A DNA stretch of 64,000 bases from Paraburkholderia franconis (GTDB lineage: Bacteria; Pseudomonadota; Gammaproteobacteria; Burkholderiales; Burkholderiaceae): contig NZ_WHNP01000020.1 of NCBI RefSeq assembly GCF_009362735.1, positions 89,889 to 153,888 of the forward strand, read 5' to 3'. Within the stretch, counting starts at the first letter, position 1. Each line of letters starts with the position of its first letter. A program made the position numbers and the translations under genes. The notes under the pieces are model-generated. The model did not search any database. It had not been told where the DNA came from and saw only the letters and a program-made list of their open reading frames with translations. Below are positions 17,555-26,659 of this stretch, piece after piece.

Positions 17555-18841
17555 ATGGCGTTCAGCAAAGTTCTGACAGTTTGTGCGATGTCGGCGGCCT
17601 TCATGGCCTGCGCTGTTTCGTTCGCGCACGCCGATCCGCTCGCGGAAACCGATGGTCCGCTGAGCCGCGCAAACGTGCAGCGCCTTGCGCTCCTCGACGA
17701 CGGCTATCTGCCCGTCGTCAAGCTGAACGAGCAGATCATCCGCATTCCCGTCGGCGCCGACGGCAACATCACCCTCGAAACGACAGTCTACAAACCGGAC
17801 GGCCCCGGCCCGTTCCCGATGGTCGTCTTCAACCACGGCAAGATTCACGGCGATCCGCGCATGCAGACGCGTAGCGATCCGATGTCGCTTGCGCGCGAGT
17901 TCGTGCGTCGCGGCTACGTCGTCGTCGCGCCGAACCGCCAGGGTTTCGCCGATTCGGGCGGCACGTACGTACAGGACGGTTGCGACGTGACGCGCAACGG
18001 TCTGAGCCAGGCCGCCGACGTCGCCGCGACTGTCGACTACATGTCGAAGCAAAACTACGTCGACGCGCAGCACATCATCGTGGCGGGCACGTCGCACGGC
18101 GGTCTCGCGACGATTGCCTACGGCATGGACGCCGCGCCCGGTGTGCGTGCGCTGATCAATTTCTCAGGCGGCCTGCGCCAGGACGCCTGCTCCGACTGGC
18201 AAGGCAACCTGGCGCGCGCATTCGGCACGTACGGCGAGAAGACGCGTGTGCCGTCGCTGTGGCTGTACGGCGACAACGATTCGATCTGGCCGTCGTCGCT
18301 GGTTTCGCGGATGTACACCGCTTACACCGAACATACGCAGGCGTTGGGCGTCAGCGCGAAGATGGTCGATTTCGGCTCGTACAAGAACGACGCGCATCGT
18401 CTCGTCGGCGATCGCGACGGCGTGCACATCTGGTGGCCGTCCGTGGAGGCGTTCCTCGCGCGCGTCGGCATGCCGACGGGCGTCCAGTATCGCGTCGCCG
18501 AGCCGCAGCAGCCAAAGGCCACGCATTTCGCGTCGATCGATTCCATCGACGCCGTGCCGTACGTCGACGAAGCCGGCCGCGCCGGATATCGCAACTTCCT
18601 GCACCAGTATCCGAGCCGCGCATTTGCAGTGTCGAATTCGGGCGCGTGGTCGTGGGCGGAAGGCGGCGACGATCCGATGTCGGTCGCGGTCGCGAACTGC
18701 CAGAAGCAGAGCTCTGACCCGTGCCATCTCTACGCGGTGAACGACAACGTCGTCTGGAAAGACCCGTCGACTCAAACGGCCGACGCGGACAGCGAGTCCA
18801 CGCCTAAAGACAACGGCAAGCCGGCTCTCGCGAGCCGTTGA
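17555..18841 (+). CDS. Secreted alpha/beta hydrolase (dienelactone-hydrolase-like)
   Basis: A 428-residue exported protein. The signal peptide is MAFSKVLTVCAMSAAFMACAVSFAHA with cleavage before DPLAET. The hydrolase core shows the oxyanion segment VVFNHGKIHGD, the nucleophile elbow GTSHGGLA (Ser at about residue 190), an acid candidate in LYGDNDSIWP, and the histidine in NDAHRLVGD. The roughly 110 residues after the core (from about 315) are an extra C-terminal domain containing GAWSWAEGGDDPMSVAVANCQKQSSDPCHLYAVN, with two cysteines that may form a disulfide. That tail resembles small add-on domains of exported proteins, but I cannot name it. Substrates are unknown. ATG 17555 has AGGTG 8 bases upstream. 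Confidence 0.8.
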   Translation: MAFSKVLTVCAMSAAFMACAVSFAHADPLAETDGPLSRANVQRLALLDDGYLPVVKLNEQIIRIPVGADGNITLETTVYKPDGPGPFPMVVFNHGKIHGDPRMQTRSDPMSLAREFVRRGYVVVAPNRQGFADSGGTYVQDGCDVTRNGLSQAADVAATVDYMSKQNYVDAQHIIVAGTSHGGLATIAYGMDAAPGVRALINFSGGLRQDACSDWQGNLARAFGTYGEKTRVPSLWLYGDNDSIWPSSLVSRMYTAYTEHTQALGVSAKMVDFGSYKNDAHRLVGDRDGVHIWWPSVEAFLARVGMPTGVQYRVAEPQQPKATHFASIDSIDAVPYVDEAGRAGYRNFLHQYPSRAFAVSNSGAWSWAEGGDDPMSVAVANCQKQSSDPCHLYAVNDNVVWKDPSTQTADADSESTPKDNGKPALASR

Positions 18842-18897
18842 TTCCGTTCCGCTGCGCGCGTCAGTGACACGCTCTGCGCATCGCGCGCCAGCGTAAA

Positions 18898-20751
18898 TCA
18901 TCCGACCTGCTCCGTTTTCCCGATGCGCGCCGTCATTGCGTCCAACGTGCGCGTCTCCTCTTGCAGCGGCATAGGCATCGGCGCCTGAATCCGCTCGCGC
19001 AGGAATTGCTCGAAGAGGTTCATCGTCGCGTCGCGCGCCGCAGTGGAAAAGAGCGCGTGATCGAGCCTGTCGATGATCGTCACGCTGGTTCGCGCGAGCT
19101 TCGTCAGCTCGCTGCCGTGCGGGCCAAAATGCAGCCCGAGCTCGTCGAGCCCCGCATCCATCGCGCCGTACACGAGCGCCGTCTGCACGTTCTTGCGCGC
19201 GAGCCCGGCGGCCAGCCGGCGCACTGCCCCCGCCTGCGTCCGCAACCCGAAGATGCGCTCGAACGGTGCCGCGAGCGCCACGGCAAGCCGCTGACCGATG
19301 CGGCTCGCGACGTGGCTCGCGATCGTCCCCGCGTCGCTCTTGCCCGTCAGCAGCCGCCGCCATTTCGCGAGGCTGCGCATCGAGCGCGAATACGCGCGCA
19401 TCGGCGTGTGGCGTACGCGCGAATCCGAGGGCGTCTGCGGCCACAGAAAATACGGCAGATTCACGCCCATGCAGCCGACGACATTCGGATGCGCGAGCGC
19501 CGTCTGCAGCGAAACATAGGCTCCCGTGCACACGCCGAACACCACGACACGCGAATGACCTTGCGCGACGAGCCAGTCGACGGCCACGAGCGTGTCGTCG
19601 GCAGCGTGGCGCGCGTAGATCTCGTCGAACGTCAGCGAAGGGTCGCGCACACGGCTGTCGCCCAGCCCGCCGATATCGATGCGCAACGTGGGCACGCCAA
19701 GGCTCGCGAGACGCAGCGCAAGCCGCACCGAAAGCCGCCCATCGCCGACGTGATGCACGCCGCCCGTATTGAGCAGCAGCACGGCGGGCGCATCGTCGAG
19801 CGCGCGGCGCGGACGGCACGACATGCCGAACAATCCGTCGCCGAAAACCACGGGCACGCCGTGCCCGTCGGCGAATGGAAGTTGCAACGGCGCGCGCGCC
19901 GGCAGCACGTCGCCCGGAACTGGAGGAGGCCGCGTGGCACGAACGCCGAGCCACGTCAGCACGCTGTCGAACGCGTCGCGCGGTGTCGTGCTGAAGCGCG
20001 GATCGACGAGCAGCCGGTTATACGACGCGAACGTCTGCACTTCGGCGTGCGCGCCCAACTGGCGATAGCGCGCGGCGAGCCGCTCGACGCGCGGATTGTC
20101 GTACACGTCCTGCAACAGAATGCGCGGCGCGGGCGCGCGTTCGCCGCCCAGCGCGAGGTCCAGCGCGCGCAGCCGTTCGAGCGTGTCGCCGTAAAGGCGA
20201 AAGCCATATGCGCCGATCGAGCCGTCGTCGGACTCGCGCACGCTGTCCATACCGTCGGGTGTCGTCAGCCAGGTCTGATGCTGCAATTCGAGTTCACGGA
20301 TGTACGCGCGTCCCGATATGACGGGCGCGATCAGCACGATCTGCTCGACGCCGCCGATGCGCTGCGCCGCCAGCGCGGCCAGCGCCGCGCCCAGCCGCAG
20401 TCCGCACAGCACGAGCCGCTGCACGCCCGTCGCCGCGCGCAGCCGCGCCGCAGCCGCTTCGATGCTCGCGAGCCACGCGCCAAGGCGGTCGGGGTCCTGC
20501 TCGACGCCGATTGAATCGCCCGTCCCGGGATAATCGAAACGCAAGGCCGGCATCCCGCATAGCGCGAGCGCTTCGGCGAGCTCACGCCAGCCGCGATGCG
20601 CGCACAGCGCGTCATAGCCGAACGGACTGCACAGCACGACGCCGACGCGCGCCGACTGACGTGCGCTCGCATCGGCCGGTTCGTGAAGCCAGCCGAAGCA
20701 CCCGTCGAACACCACGGGCTGCATGGTATGCGGGCGCATCATCGCGGGCAT
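18898..20751 (-). CDS. Two-domain alpha/beta hydrolase-fold protein with non-canonical nucleophile elbows
   Basis: A 617-residue product of two fused alpha/beta-hydrolase domains. Domain 1 (about 10-275) has ALRFDYPGTGDS and the elbow CGLRLGAAL, where Arg stands in the usual Ser position. Domain 2 (about 290-600) has LRIDIGGLGDS, the elbow FGVCTGAY with Cys in the Ser position, and a possible catalytic His in DRLDHALF. Similar two-domain hydrolases occur beside acyl carrier protein genes and, in other bacteria, in exosortase/exopolysaccharide clusters; no exosortase is seen here. An ACP gene lies 36 bases upstream on the same strand, so the pair probably acts on an acyl-ACP. The product could be a thioesterase or acyltransferase. 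Several methionines near the start (20751, 20742, 20739) are possible starts. Confidence 0.7.
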   Translation of the reverse strand: MPAMMRPHTMQPVVFDGCFGWLHEPADASARQSARVGVVLCSPFGYDALCAHRGWRELAEALALCGMPALRFDYPGTGDSIGVEQDPDRLGAWLASIEAAAARLRAATGVQRLVLCGLRLGAALAALAAQRIGGVEQIVLIAPVISGRAYIRELELQHQTWLTTPDGMDSVRESDDGSIGAYGFRLYGDTLERLRALDLALGGERAPAPRILLQDVYDNPRVERLAARYRQLGAHAEVQTFASYNRLLVDPRFSTTPRDAFDSVLTWLGVRATRPPPVPGDVLPARAPLQLPFADGHGVPVVFGDGLFGMSCRPRRALDDAPAVLLLNTGGVHHVGDGRLSVRLALRLASLGVPTLRIDIGGLGDSRVRDPSLTFDEIYARHAADDTLVAVDWLVAQGHSRVVVFGVCTGAYVSLQTALAHPNVVGCMGVNLPYFLWPQTPSDSRVRHTPMRAYSRSMRSLAKWRRLLTGKSDAGTIASHVASRIGQRLAVALAAPFERIFGLRTQAGAVRRLAAGLARKNVQTALVYGAMDAGLDELGLHFGPHGSELTKLARTSVTIIDRLDHALFSTAARDATMNLFEQFLRERIQAPMPMPLQEETRTLDAMTARIGKTEQVG

Positions 20752-20787
20752 GCCGTCCGGCGCGAGTGCGAAAGGGGAACGTCTGCG

Positions 20788-21060
20788 TCAGCGGCCATGT
20801 ACGGCCGCCTGCTCGCGCGAGGTTTTCGGCAACAGGCGGCCGAGTTCATCGGCCAGCGAGCCGATGCTCTGGAACAGCTCGCGCGATATCGCTTGCGCTG
20901 GTATCTGAACGCCGAATGCCTCTTCGACTTCCAGCATCAACCGCACGGCCCCCATCGACGACAGCCCCGCTTCGTAGAGGTCGTCACCATCGCCGAGCGT
21001 TTCGACGGACACGTCGAGGCATCCCGTTCGCGCAAGAATGCGGCGCAAAGTTGTCTTCAT
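20788..21060 (-). CDS. Acyl carrier protein (orphan)
   Basis: A 90-residue small carrier protein. The phosphopantetheine site is YEAGLSSMGAVRLMLEVEEAFGV, with Ser35 as the attachment residue in place of the usual Asp-Ser-Leu context; helix 2 follows as in ACPs. It is clearly not the housekeeping AcpP. The start at 21060 has a GGGAGC ribosome site; a longer frame to 21222 is unlikely. It is the first gene of a two-gene unit with the tandem hydrolase and is transcribed away from the biotin operon, with 930 bases between them. Confidence 0.85.
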   Translation of the reverse strand: MKTTLRRILARTGCLDVSVETLGDGDDLYEAGLSSMGAVRLMLEVEEAFGVQIPAQAISRELFQSIGSLADELGRLLPKTSREQAAVHGR

Positions 21061-21238
21061 CGGTGCTCCCAATATTGCAACATCGTCTGCACGCGCGATG
21101 CGTCGAGGCATCGGCGAGTATTTCGAGCGGAACTGCTCCCCCGGGTCGTCGGCGGCTGGATGACCACTGCGTACCGGTCGCGCAGCGGTTCTCATGCGCG
21201 CATGAAGCTCCGATCGCAGCATCGCGAACCGTTAGCCT

Positions 21239-21256
21239 GCTTACGACGGCGTAAGC
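21239..21256. promoter_or_regulatory. Inverted repeat upstream of the ACP gene
   Basis: A perfect 7-bp inverted repeat GCTTACG-ACGG-CGTAAGC. It lies 180 bases before the ACP start and lacks a T-tract on either strand in the direction that would make it a terminator, so a protein-binding site is more likely. The regulator is unknown. Confidence 0.4.
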
Positions 21257-21699
21257 AAAATGATAGGTATCGCTTCCAGCCGCTTATGTACGCTATCCCT
21301 CGCAAGAATTTAGGTGCGGATTAACTTCACACGATATTCGTCGACACGCGAAAGAACGCTTCGGCGACTCGATCCATAAAACCGTCAACGGGACAAAAGA
21401 AGCCGATGATCAGGATTTCAGATGTCGCTCGGCGTCCATTGCAATCGTCGCTGAACGTCCGACGCGGAAGCCGCACATCGACCCGTTCACTGAGCTTTAT
21501 CTCACGCCGACCACAGAGCCGTTAACGTGCGCATCTTCCCCCGTATTCCGCGACACCGGCAAAAAATGCATGGACGCAGCCCGGATTTTTTTCGCAGGAG
21601 CCTCATGACTTTGCCGTGGCCATCTACGGTCTTCTGCGCGCTTCCTAACGGAACCGTTGCAAGCTGTCGCCAACCGCGGAAAATTGCGTGCGCCCCCCT

Positions 21700-21716
21700 G
21701 AAAACACGGTGTTTTC
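21700..21716. promoter_or_regulatory. 17-bp perfect palindrome in the bioA upstream region
   Basis: GAAAACACGGTGTTTTC (8+1+8) lies 270 bases before the bioA start. It has no terminator character and is a candidate operator or hairpin. It does not resemble the BirA operator. Confidence 0.4.
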
Positions 21717-21988
21717 CGATAGTGCATCGCAGCGGATATCGCGCTAATCTCACTCCCGCTGTCGCAAGGAAGCGCACTGCCGAGGCACCGCAAGCAGGCT
21801 GCCACGCATCGCGGCAACAGCACATCCGGCGTACCCAGAACGCCCGCGATCGTCGAGCGCCGACGATGCCGCGGCACTTTCCCGTCGCCGGATTCAAGGC
21901 GGACGTTCACCGTCCCGATTCGCCAGCAGCATTTGCATGACCGACACGCGAGACGCGCCGCGCCCGACGCCCGCGCCTTGCCCGGTTC

Positions 21989-23350
21989 ATGGTCGGAGTT
22001 GTTTTGAACACACAAGTAACGGAAGACTGGGTCGCCCGCAGCCTGCGCGCCGTGTGGCATCCCTGCACGCAGATGAAACATCACGAGCGTTATCCGCTCG
22101 TGCCCGTTTCGCGTGGCGCGGGCGCATGGCTTTACGATCGCGCGGGACATCGCTATCTCGACGCGATCAGTTCGTGGTGGGTCAACCTGTTCGGCCACGC
22201 GAACCCGCGCATCAACGCCGCGCTGAAGGATCAGCTAGACACGCTCGAGCACGCGATGCTCGCCGGCTGCACGCACGAGCCCGCCATCGAGCTCGCGGAG
22301 CGTCTCGGCGCGCTGACGCAAAACACGCTCGGTCACGCGTTCTTCGCGTCGGATGGCGCGTCGGCCGTCGAGATCGCGCTGAAGATGAGCTTCCACTCGT
22401 GGCGCAATCGCGGCTACGACTACAAGCGCGAGTTCGTGTGCGTTGCGAACAGCTATCACGGCGAGACGATCGGCGCGCTCGGCGTCACCGATGTCGCGCT
22501 CTTCAAGGATGCCTATGATCCGCTGATCCGCAACGCGCATGTCGTCGCGTCGCCGGATGCGCGTTTCGCGCGCGAAGGCGAAACGGCCGCCGACGTCGCG
22601 CAACGCGCGCTCGACGACGTGCGCTCGCTGTTCGAAGCGCGCGCGAACAACATCGCCGCACTGATCGTCGAACCGCTCGTGCAATGCGCGGCCGGCATGG
22701 CGATGCACGACCCGTCGTACATCGCGGGCTTGCGCGCGCTATGCGATCACTATGGCGTACATCTGATCGCCGATGAAATCGCCGTCGGCTGCGGACGCAC
22801 GGGCACCTTCTTCGCGTGCGAACAGGCGCACGTGTGGCCAGATTTCCTGTGCCTGTCGAAAGGAATCAGCGGCGGCTATCTGCCATTGTCGATCGTGCTG
22901 TCGCGCGACGAGATCTTCGCGGCCTTCTACGACGACGACACGACGCGCGGCTTCCTGCATTCGCATTCGTACACGGGCAATCCGCTCGCGTGCCGCGCCG
23001 CGCTCGCGACGCTCGATCTGTTCGTCACCGACAACGTGCTCGCCGCGAACGCGACGAAATCGGCTGCGCTGCGTGCCGCGCTCGAACCGCTCGCGCAGCA
23101 TGCGCATGTGCGCAATCTGCGTCAGCGCGGCACGATCATCGCGTTCGATGCCGAAATCGAAGACGCCCACGCCGCGAAGACCTTCTCGCGCCGCTTCTTC
23201 GAAAACGCGCTCAAGCGTGAACTGCTGCTGCGCCCGATCGGCACGACGGTGTATCTGATGCCGCCGTACATCCTCGACGACGAAGAAATCGCGCTGCTCG
23301 CCGAACGCACGCGCGCGGCCTTCGAAGCGACCTTGGCGGAGGTGCGCTGA
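21989..23350 (+). CDS. bioA: Adenosylmethionine-8-amino-7-oxononanoate aminotransferase
   Basis: A 453-residue PLP enzyme converting KAPA to DAPA in biotin synthesis, using S-adenosylmethionine as amino donor. Seen: RAVWHPCTQMKHHE at the start, FFASDGASAVEIALKM for cofactor phosphate binding, the DEIAVGCGRTG loop containing the PLP-binding Asp, and the Schiff-base lysine in LSKGISGGYLPLS (about residue 290). The start at 21989 is chosen for the ATG; a TTG at 22004 with GGAG 5 bases before it is a realistic alternative, giving five residues fewer. Stop and the next start overlap by one base (TGATG), coupling bioA to bioF. Confidence 0.95.
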   Translation: MVGVVLNTQVTEDWVARSLRAVWHPCTQMKHHERYPLVPVSRGAGAWLYDRAGHRYLDAISSWWVNLFGHANPRINAALKDQLDTLEHAMLAGCTHEPAIELAERLGALTQNTLGHAFFASDGASAVEIALKMSFHSWRNRGYDYKREFVCVANSYHGETIGALGVTDVALFKDAYDPLIRNAHVVASPDARFAREGETAADVAQRALDDVRSLFEARANNIAALIVEPLVQCAAGMAMHDPSYIAGLRALCDHYGVHLIADEIAVGCGRTGTFFACEQAHVWPDFLCLSKGISGGYLPLSIVLSRDEIFAAFYDDDTTRGFLHSHSYTGNPLACRAALATLDLFVTDNVLAANATKSAALRAALEPLAQHAHVRNLRQRGTIIAFDAEIEDAHAAKTFSRRFFENALKRELLLRPIGTTVYLMPPYILDDEEIALLAERTRAAFEATLAEVR

Positions 23351-24534
23351 TGCAGTTGCTCGAAACGCTCGAACAAGGGCTGAAGGATATCGACGCGCTT
23401 GGCCTGCGCCGTCGCCGCCGTACCATCGACTCGCCGTGCTCGGCGCACATGACCGTCGACAGCCGCGACATGATCGGCTTCGCGAGCAACGACTATCTCG
23501 GGCTCGCCGCGCATCCGCTGCTCGTCGCCGCGATGACGGAAGGCGCGCGCCGCTATGGCGCAGGCAGCGGCGGCTCGCATCTGCTGGGCGGCCACTCGCG
23601 CGCGCACGCGCAAGTCGAAGACGATCTCGCGGCCTTCGCGGGCGGCTTCGTCGACAATCCGCGCGCGCTGTACTTCAGCACCGGCTATATGGCGAATCTC
23701 GCCACGCTCACGGCGCTCGCGGGACGCGGCACGGCGCTGTTCTCCGATGCGCTCAATCACGCATCGCTGATCGACGGCGCACGGCTCTCGCGCGCCGAGA
23801 TCCAGATCTATCCGCACGCGGACGCCGAAGCATTGAGCGCGATGCTCGATGCGTCGGACGCCGCCGTCAAGCTGATCGTCACCGACACCGTGTTCAGCAT
23901 GGACGGCGACGTTGCACCGCTCGCCCGTCTGCTCGAACTCGCGGAACAGCATGGCGCGTGGCTCGTCGTCGACGATGCGCACGGCTTCGGCGTGCTCGGT
24001 CCGCAAGGACGCGGCGCCGTCGCCGAGGCCGCGCTGCTCTCGCCGCATCTGATCTCGATCGGCACGCTCGGCAAGGCGGCGGGCGTGTCGGGCGCGTTCG
24101 TCGTCGCGCACGAAACGGTGATCGAATGGCTCGTGCAGCGTGCGCGGCCGTATATCTTCACGACGGCGTCGGTGCCCGCTGCCGCGCATGCCGTGTCCGC
24201 GAGCCTGCGCATCATCGAAGGCATCGAGGGCGACCAGCGACGCGCTCATCTACGCTCGCTGATCGAACGCACGCGCGAAATGCTCAAGCGCACGCCGTGG
24301 CTTCCCGTCGATTCTCAGACGGCCGTGCAGCCGCTCGTCATCGGCGCGAACGAGGCGACGCTCGAGGTGGCCGCGTCGCTCGATCGCGCGAATCTCTGGG
24401 TGCCCGCAATCCGCCCGCCGACGGTGCCCGAAGGCACGTCGCGTCTGCGCATTTCGCTGTCGGCGGCGCATTCGCACAGCGACCTCGATCAGCTCGAACA
24501 CGCATTGACGAAGACGGCGGAGACGCTCGCATGA
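23350..24534 (+). CDS. bioF: 8-amino-7-oxononanoate synthase
   Basis: A 394-residue PLP-dependent enzyme condensing pimeloyl-ACP (or -CoA) with alanine to give KAPA. The typical start includes GFASNDYLGLAAHPL; GAGSGGSHLLGGHS and LVVDDAHGFGVLG follow. The Schiff-base lysine is in GTLGKAAGVSGAF (about residue 243). Its length agrees with the family. It shares one base with bioA and overlaps bioD by an ATGA junction, so the four bio genes form one coupled operon. The genes making pimeloyl-ACP (bioC, bioH) are not in the window. Confidence 0.96.
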   Translation: MQLLETLEQGLKDIDALGLRRRRRTIDSPCSAHMTVDSRDMIGFASNDYLGLAAHPLLVAAMTEGARRYGAGSGGSHLLGGHSRAHAQVEDDLAAFAGGFVDNPRALYFSTGYMANLATLTALAGRGTALFSDALNHASLIDGARLSRAEIQIYPHADAEALSAMLDASDAAVKLIVTDTVFSMDGDVAPLARLLELAEQHGAWLVVDDAHGFGVLGPQGRGAVAEAALLSPHLISIGTLGKAAGVSGAFVVAHETVIEWLVQRARPYIFTTASVPAAAHAVSASLRIIEGIEGDQRRAHLRSLIERTREMLKRTPWLPVDSQTAVQPLVIGANEATLEVAASLDRANLWVPAIRPPTVPEGTSRLRISLSAAHSHSDLDQLEHALTKTAETLA

Positions 24535-25250
24535 GCCGCGCGCTGTCTCTCTTCGTGACGGGCACGGATACGGAAATCGGCAAGACGCTGGTATCGGCGG
24601 CGCTGCTGCGCGGCTTCGCGCGCGACGGCTTGCGCGCAGCCGCAATGAAGCCGGTTGCAGCGGGCGCGTCGATGCTGGACGGCGCGCTGCACAACGAAGA
24701 CGCCGATCAGCTCGACGCCGCCGCCAACGTGCTGCTGCCGCCCGACATCCGCACGCCGTTCATGCTGAAGGAACCGGCCGCGCCGCACATCGCCGCCGCG
24801 CACGAAAGCGTCACGCTCGACATGACGCGCATCGTCGACGCGCACCAGGCGGCGCTACGGATGGCCGATGTCGTCGTCGTGGAAGGCGTCGGCGGCTTTC
24901 GCGTGCCGCTCACCGATGCGCACGATACCGCCGATCTCGCCGTCGCATTGAATCTGCCCGTGGTGCTCGTCGTCGGCATGCGGCTTGGCTGCATCAGCCA
25001 TGCGCTGCTGACGGCGGAAGCGATCGTCGCGCGCGGGCTTCCCATCGCGGGCTGGGTAGCGAACCGCGTCGATCCCGCAATGCAATTCGCCGACGAGAAC
25101 ATTGCCGCGATCCGCGAGCGGCTCGACCGCCAATACCGCGCGCCGCTGCTTGGCAGCGTGCCACAGCTGAGCCCTGCGTCGCCGGACAGCGCCGCGACGC
25201 ATCTCGACACCGCCCGACTGTTGCAGACGCTGCGTGCCGCGCAGCGCTGA
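24531..25250 (+). CDS. bioD: Dethiobiotin synthetase
   Basis: A 239-residue ATP-dependent carboxylase closing the ureido ring of DAPA to give dethiobiotin. The P-loop is VTGTDTEIGKTLVSAALL (residues 9-26); KPVAAG and VEGVGGFRVPL are the other BioD landmarks. Its start overlaps the bioF stop (ATGA). A longer frame beginning in bioF is not coding. bioB follows after 35 bases with its own ribosome site. Confidence 0.95.
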   Translation: MSRALSLFVTGTDTEIGKTLVSAALLRGFARDGLRAAAMKPVAAGASMLDGALHNEDADQLDAAANVLLPPDIRTPFMLKEPAAPHIAAAHESVTLDMTRIVDAHQAALRMADVVVVEGVGGFRVPLTDAHDTADLAVALNLPVVLVVGMRLGCISHALLTAEAIVARGLPIAGWVANRVDPAMQFADENIAAIRERLDRQYRAPLLGSVPQLSPASPDSAATHLDTARLLQTLRAAQR

Positions 25251-25285
25251 ATCTTCGAAAAAAACGAATCATCAAGGATGGACCC

Positions 25286-26344
25286 ATGAGCCATATCAAC
25301 ACCGCCCCTCTGCCCGTCACGCCGTCCCAGGCGGCAGCCGCCGCCGACGCAGCCGCGCCGCGCTGGCGCGTCGCCGATGTCGTGGCGCTGTATGAACTGC
25401 CGTTCAACGATCTGCTGTTCCGCGCGCAACAGGTGCATCGCGAGCACTTCGATGCGAACACCGTGCAGCTGTCCACGCTGCTGTCGATCAAGACGGGCGG
25501 CTGCGAGGAAGACTGTGCGTACTGCCCGCAATCCGTGCATCACGATACGGGGCTGACGGCCGAAAAGCTGATGGACGTCGAAGACGTGCTGGCGGCTGCG
25601 CGCATCGCGAAGGAAAACGGCGCGACGCGCTTCTGCATGGGCGCGGCATGGCGCAATCCGAAGGACCGCCACCTCGAACCGATCAAGGACATGATTCGTG
25701 GCGTAAAGTCGATGGGTCTCGAAACCTGTGTGACGCTCGGCATGCTCGAAACGCATCAGGCGCAAGGTCTACGCGAGGCGGGGCTCGACTACTACAACCA
25801 TAATCTCGATACGTCGCCGGAGTTCTACGGCCAGATCATCTCGACGCGCACGTATCAGGATCGCCTCGAGACGCTCGAACGCGTGCGCGACGCGGGCATC
25901 AACGTGTGCTGCGGCGGGATCGTCGGCATGGGCGAATCGCGCCGCGAACGCGCGGGCCTGATCGCGCAGCTCGCGAACATGGAGCCGTATCCGGAATCGG
26001 TGCCGATCAACAATCTCGTACAGGTCGAAGGCACGCCGCTCACCGGCACGGAAGCGCTCGATCCGTTCGAATTCGTGCGCACGATCGCCGTCGCACGCAT
26101 CACGATGCCGCGCGCGATGGTGCGCCTGTCCGCAGGCCGCGAGCAGATGGACGAAGCGCTGCAGGCAATGTGCTTTCTCGCTGGCGCAAACTCGATCTTC
26201 TACGGCGATCAGTTGCTGACGACCAGCAACCCGCAGGCGGAAGCCGACCGCAAGCTGCTGGAGCGGCTCGGCATTCGCGCGGAGGCCGCACAGCAGATGC
26301 CGCTCGAACGCAGCGGATGCGAGCATGGTTGCGACGGGCATTGA
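25286..26344 (+). CDS. bioB: Biotin synthase
   Basis: A 352-residue radical-SAM enzyme inserting sulfur into dethiobiotin. The radical-SAM cluster is Cys73, Cys77 and Cys80 (GGCEEDCAYC), and the YNHNLDTSPEFY and CCGGIVGMGESRRERAGL motifs are present, together with the ARITMPRAMVRLSAGREQM segment that follows the [2Fe-2S] ligand region. An AAGGA site lies before ATG 25286. It ends the operon; a perfect terminator follows 50 bases later. Confidence 0.97.
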   Translation: MSHINTAPLPVTPSQAAAAADAAAPRWRVADVVALYELPFNDLLFRAQQVHREHFDANTVQLSTLLSIKTGGCEEDCAYCPQSVHHDTGLTAEKLMDVEDVLAAARIAKENGATRFCMGAAWRNPKDRHLEPIKDMIRGVKSMGLETCVTLGMLETHQAQGLREAGLDYYNHNLDTSPEFYGQIISTRTYQDRLETLERVRDAGINVCCGGIVGMGESRRERAGLIAQLANMEPYPESVPINNLVQVEGTPLTGTEALDPFEFVRTIAVARITMPRAMVRLSAGREQMDEALQAMCFLAGANSIFYGDQLLTTSNPQAEADRKLLERLGIRAEAAQQMPLERSGCEHGCDGH

Positions 26345-26394
26345 ACGTCGTGTCTGTGCCCGTTAGTTGGCGCGATTGAATTGCATCACTCAGG

Positions 26395-26429
26395 AAAGGC
26401 CGCTTCGAACAATCGAAGCGGCCTTTTTT
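26395..26429 (+). terminator. Intrinsic terminator of the bio operon
   Basis: A 14-bp perfect stem (26395-26408 with 26413-26426, loop ACAA) followed by T's to 26429. It is one of the strongest terminators in the window. Confidence 0.95.
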
Positions 26430-26659
26430 CGTTGTTCTCGCGTTCAAAAAAAGCCGCGACCTTGCACACGATTCCAAGACATACCGAGAGCGATTCCTAC
26501 GCCTTCTGGCCAGGTTTTCCGACATGTCGATTGCACGTACGATCGGTTCACAGAGTGGCTCGTGAATCGTAGATCGCCACGCTGCGGCGCAATTTACACT
26601 CGTCGGTCCGTCGAGTATCTGATCAAACAGAACCCTGCGTAGGAGGGAATTTGCTTACG

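Larger units (their letters stand above)
21061..21988. other. Large divergent spacer between ACP and bioA
   Basis: About 930 bases without a convincing gene; a minus-strand frame at 21497-22198 is antisense to bioA and lacks family features. It contains two perfect palindromes (listed separately) and no TTGTAAACC-type BirA box that I can find. Promoters for bioA and the ACP gene must lie here, but no strong -35/-10 pair was recognised. Confidence 0.45.

Noticed and set aside
21061..21988. BirA operator
   Set aside because: No TTGTAAACC / GGTTTACAA pair with the expected spacing was found.
21497..22198. Minus-strand frame overlapping the bioA start
   Set aside because: It has no family resemblance and overlaps bioA antisense; its cysteine-rich, arginine-rich composition looks random.
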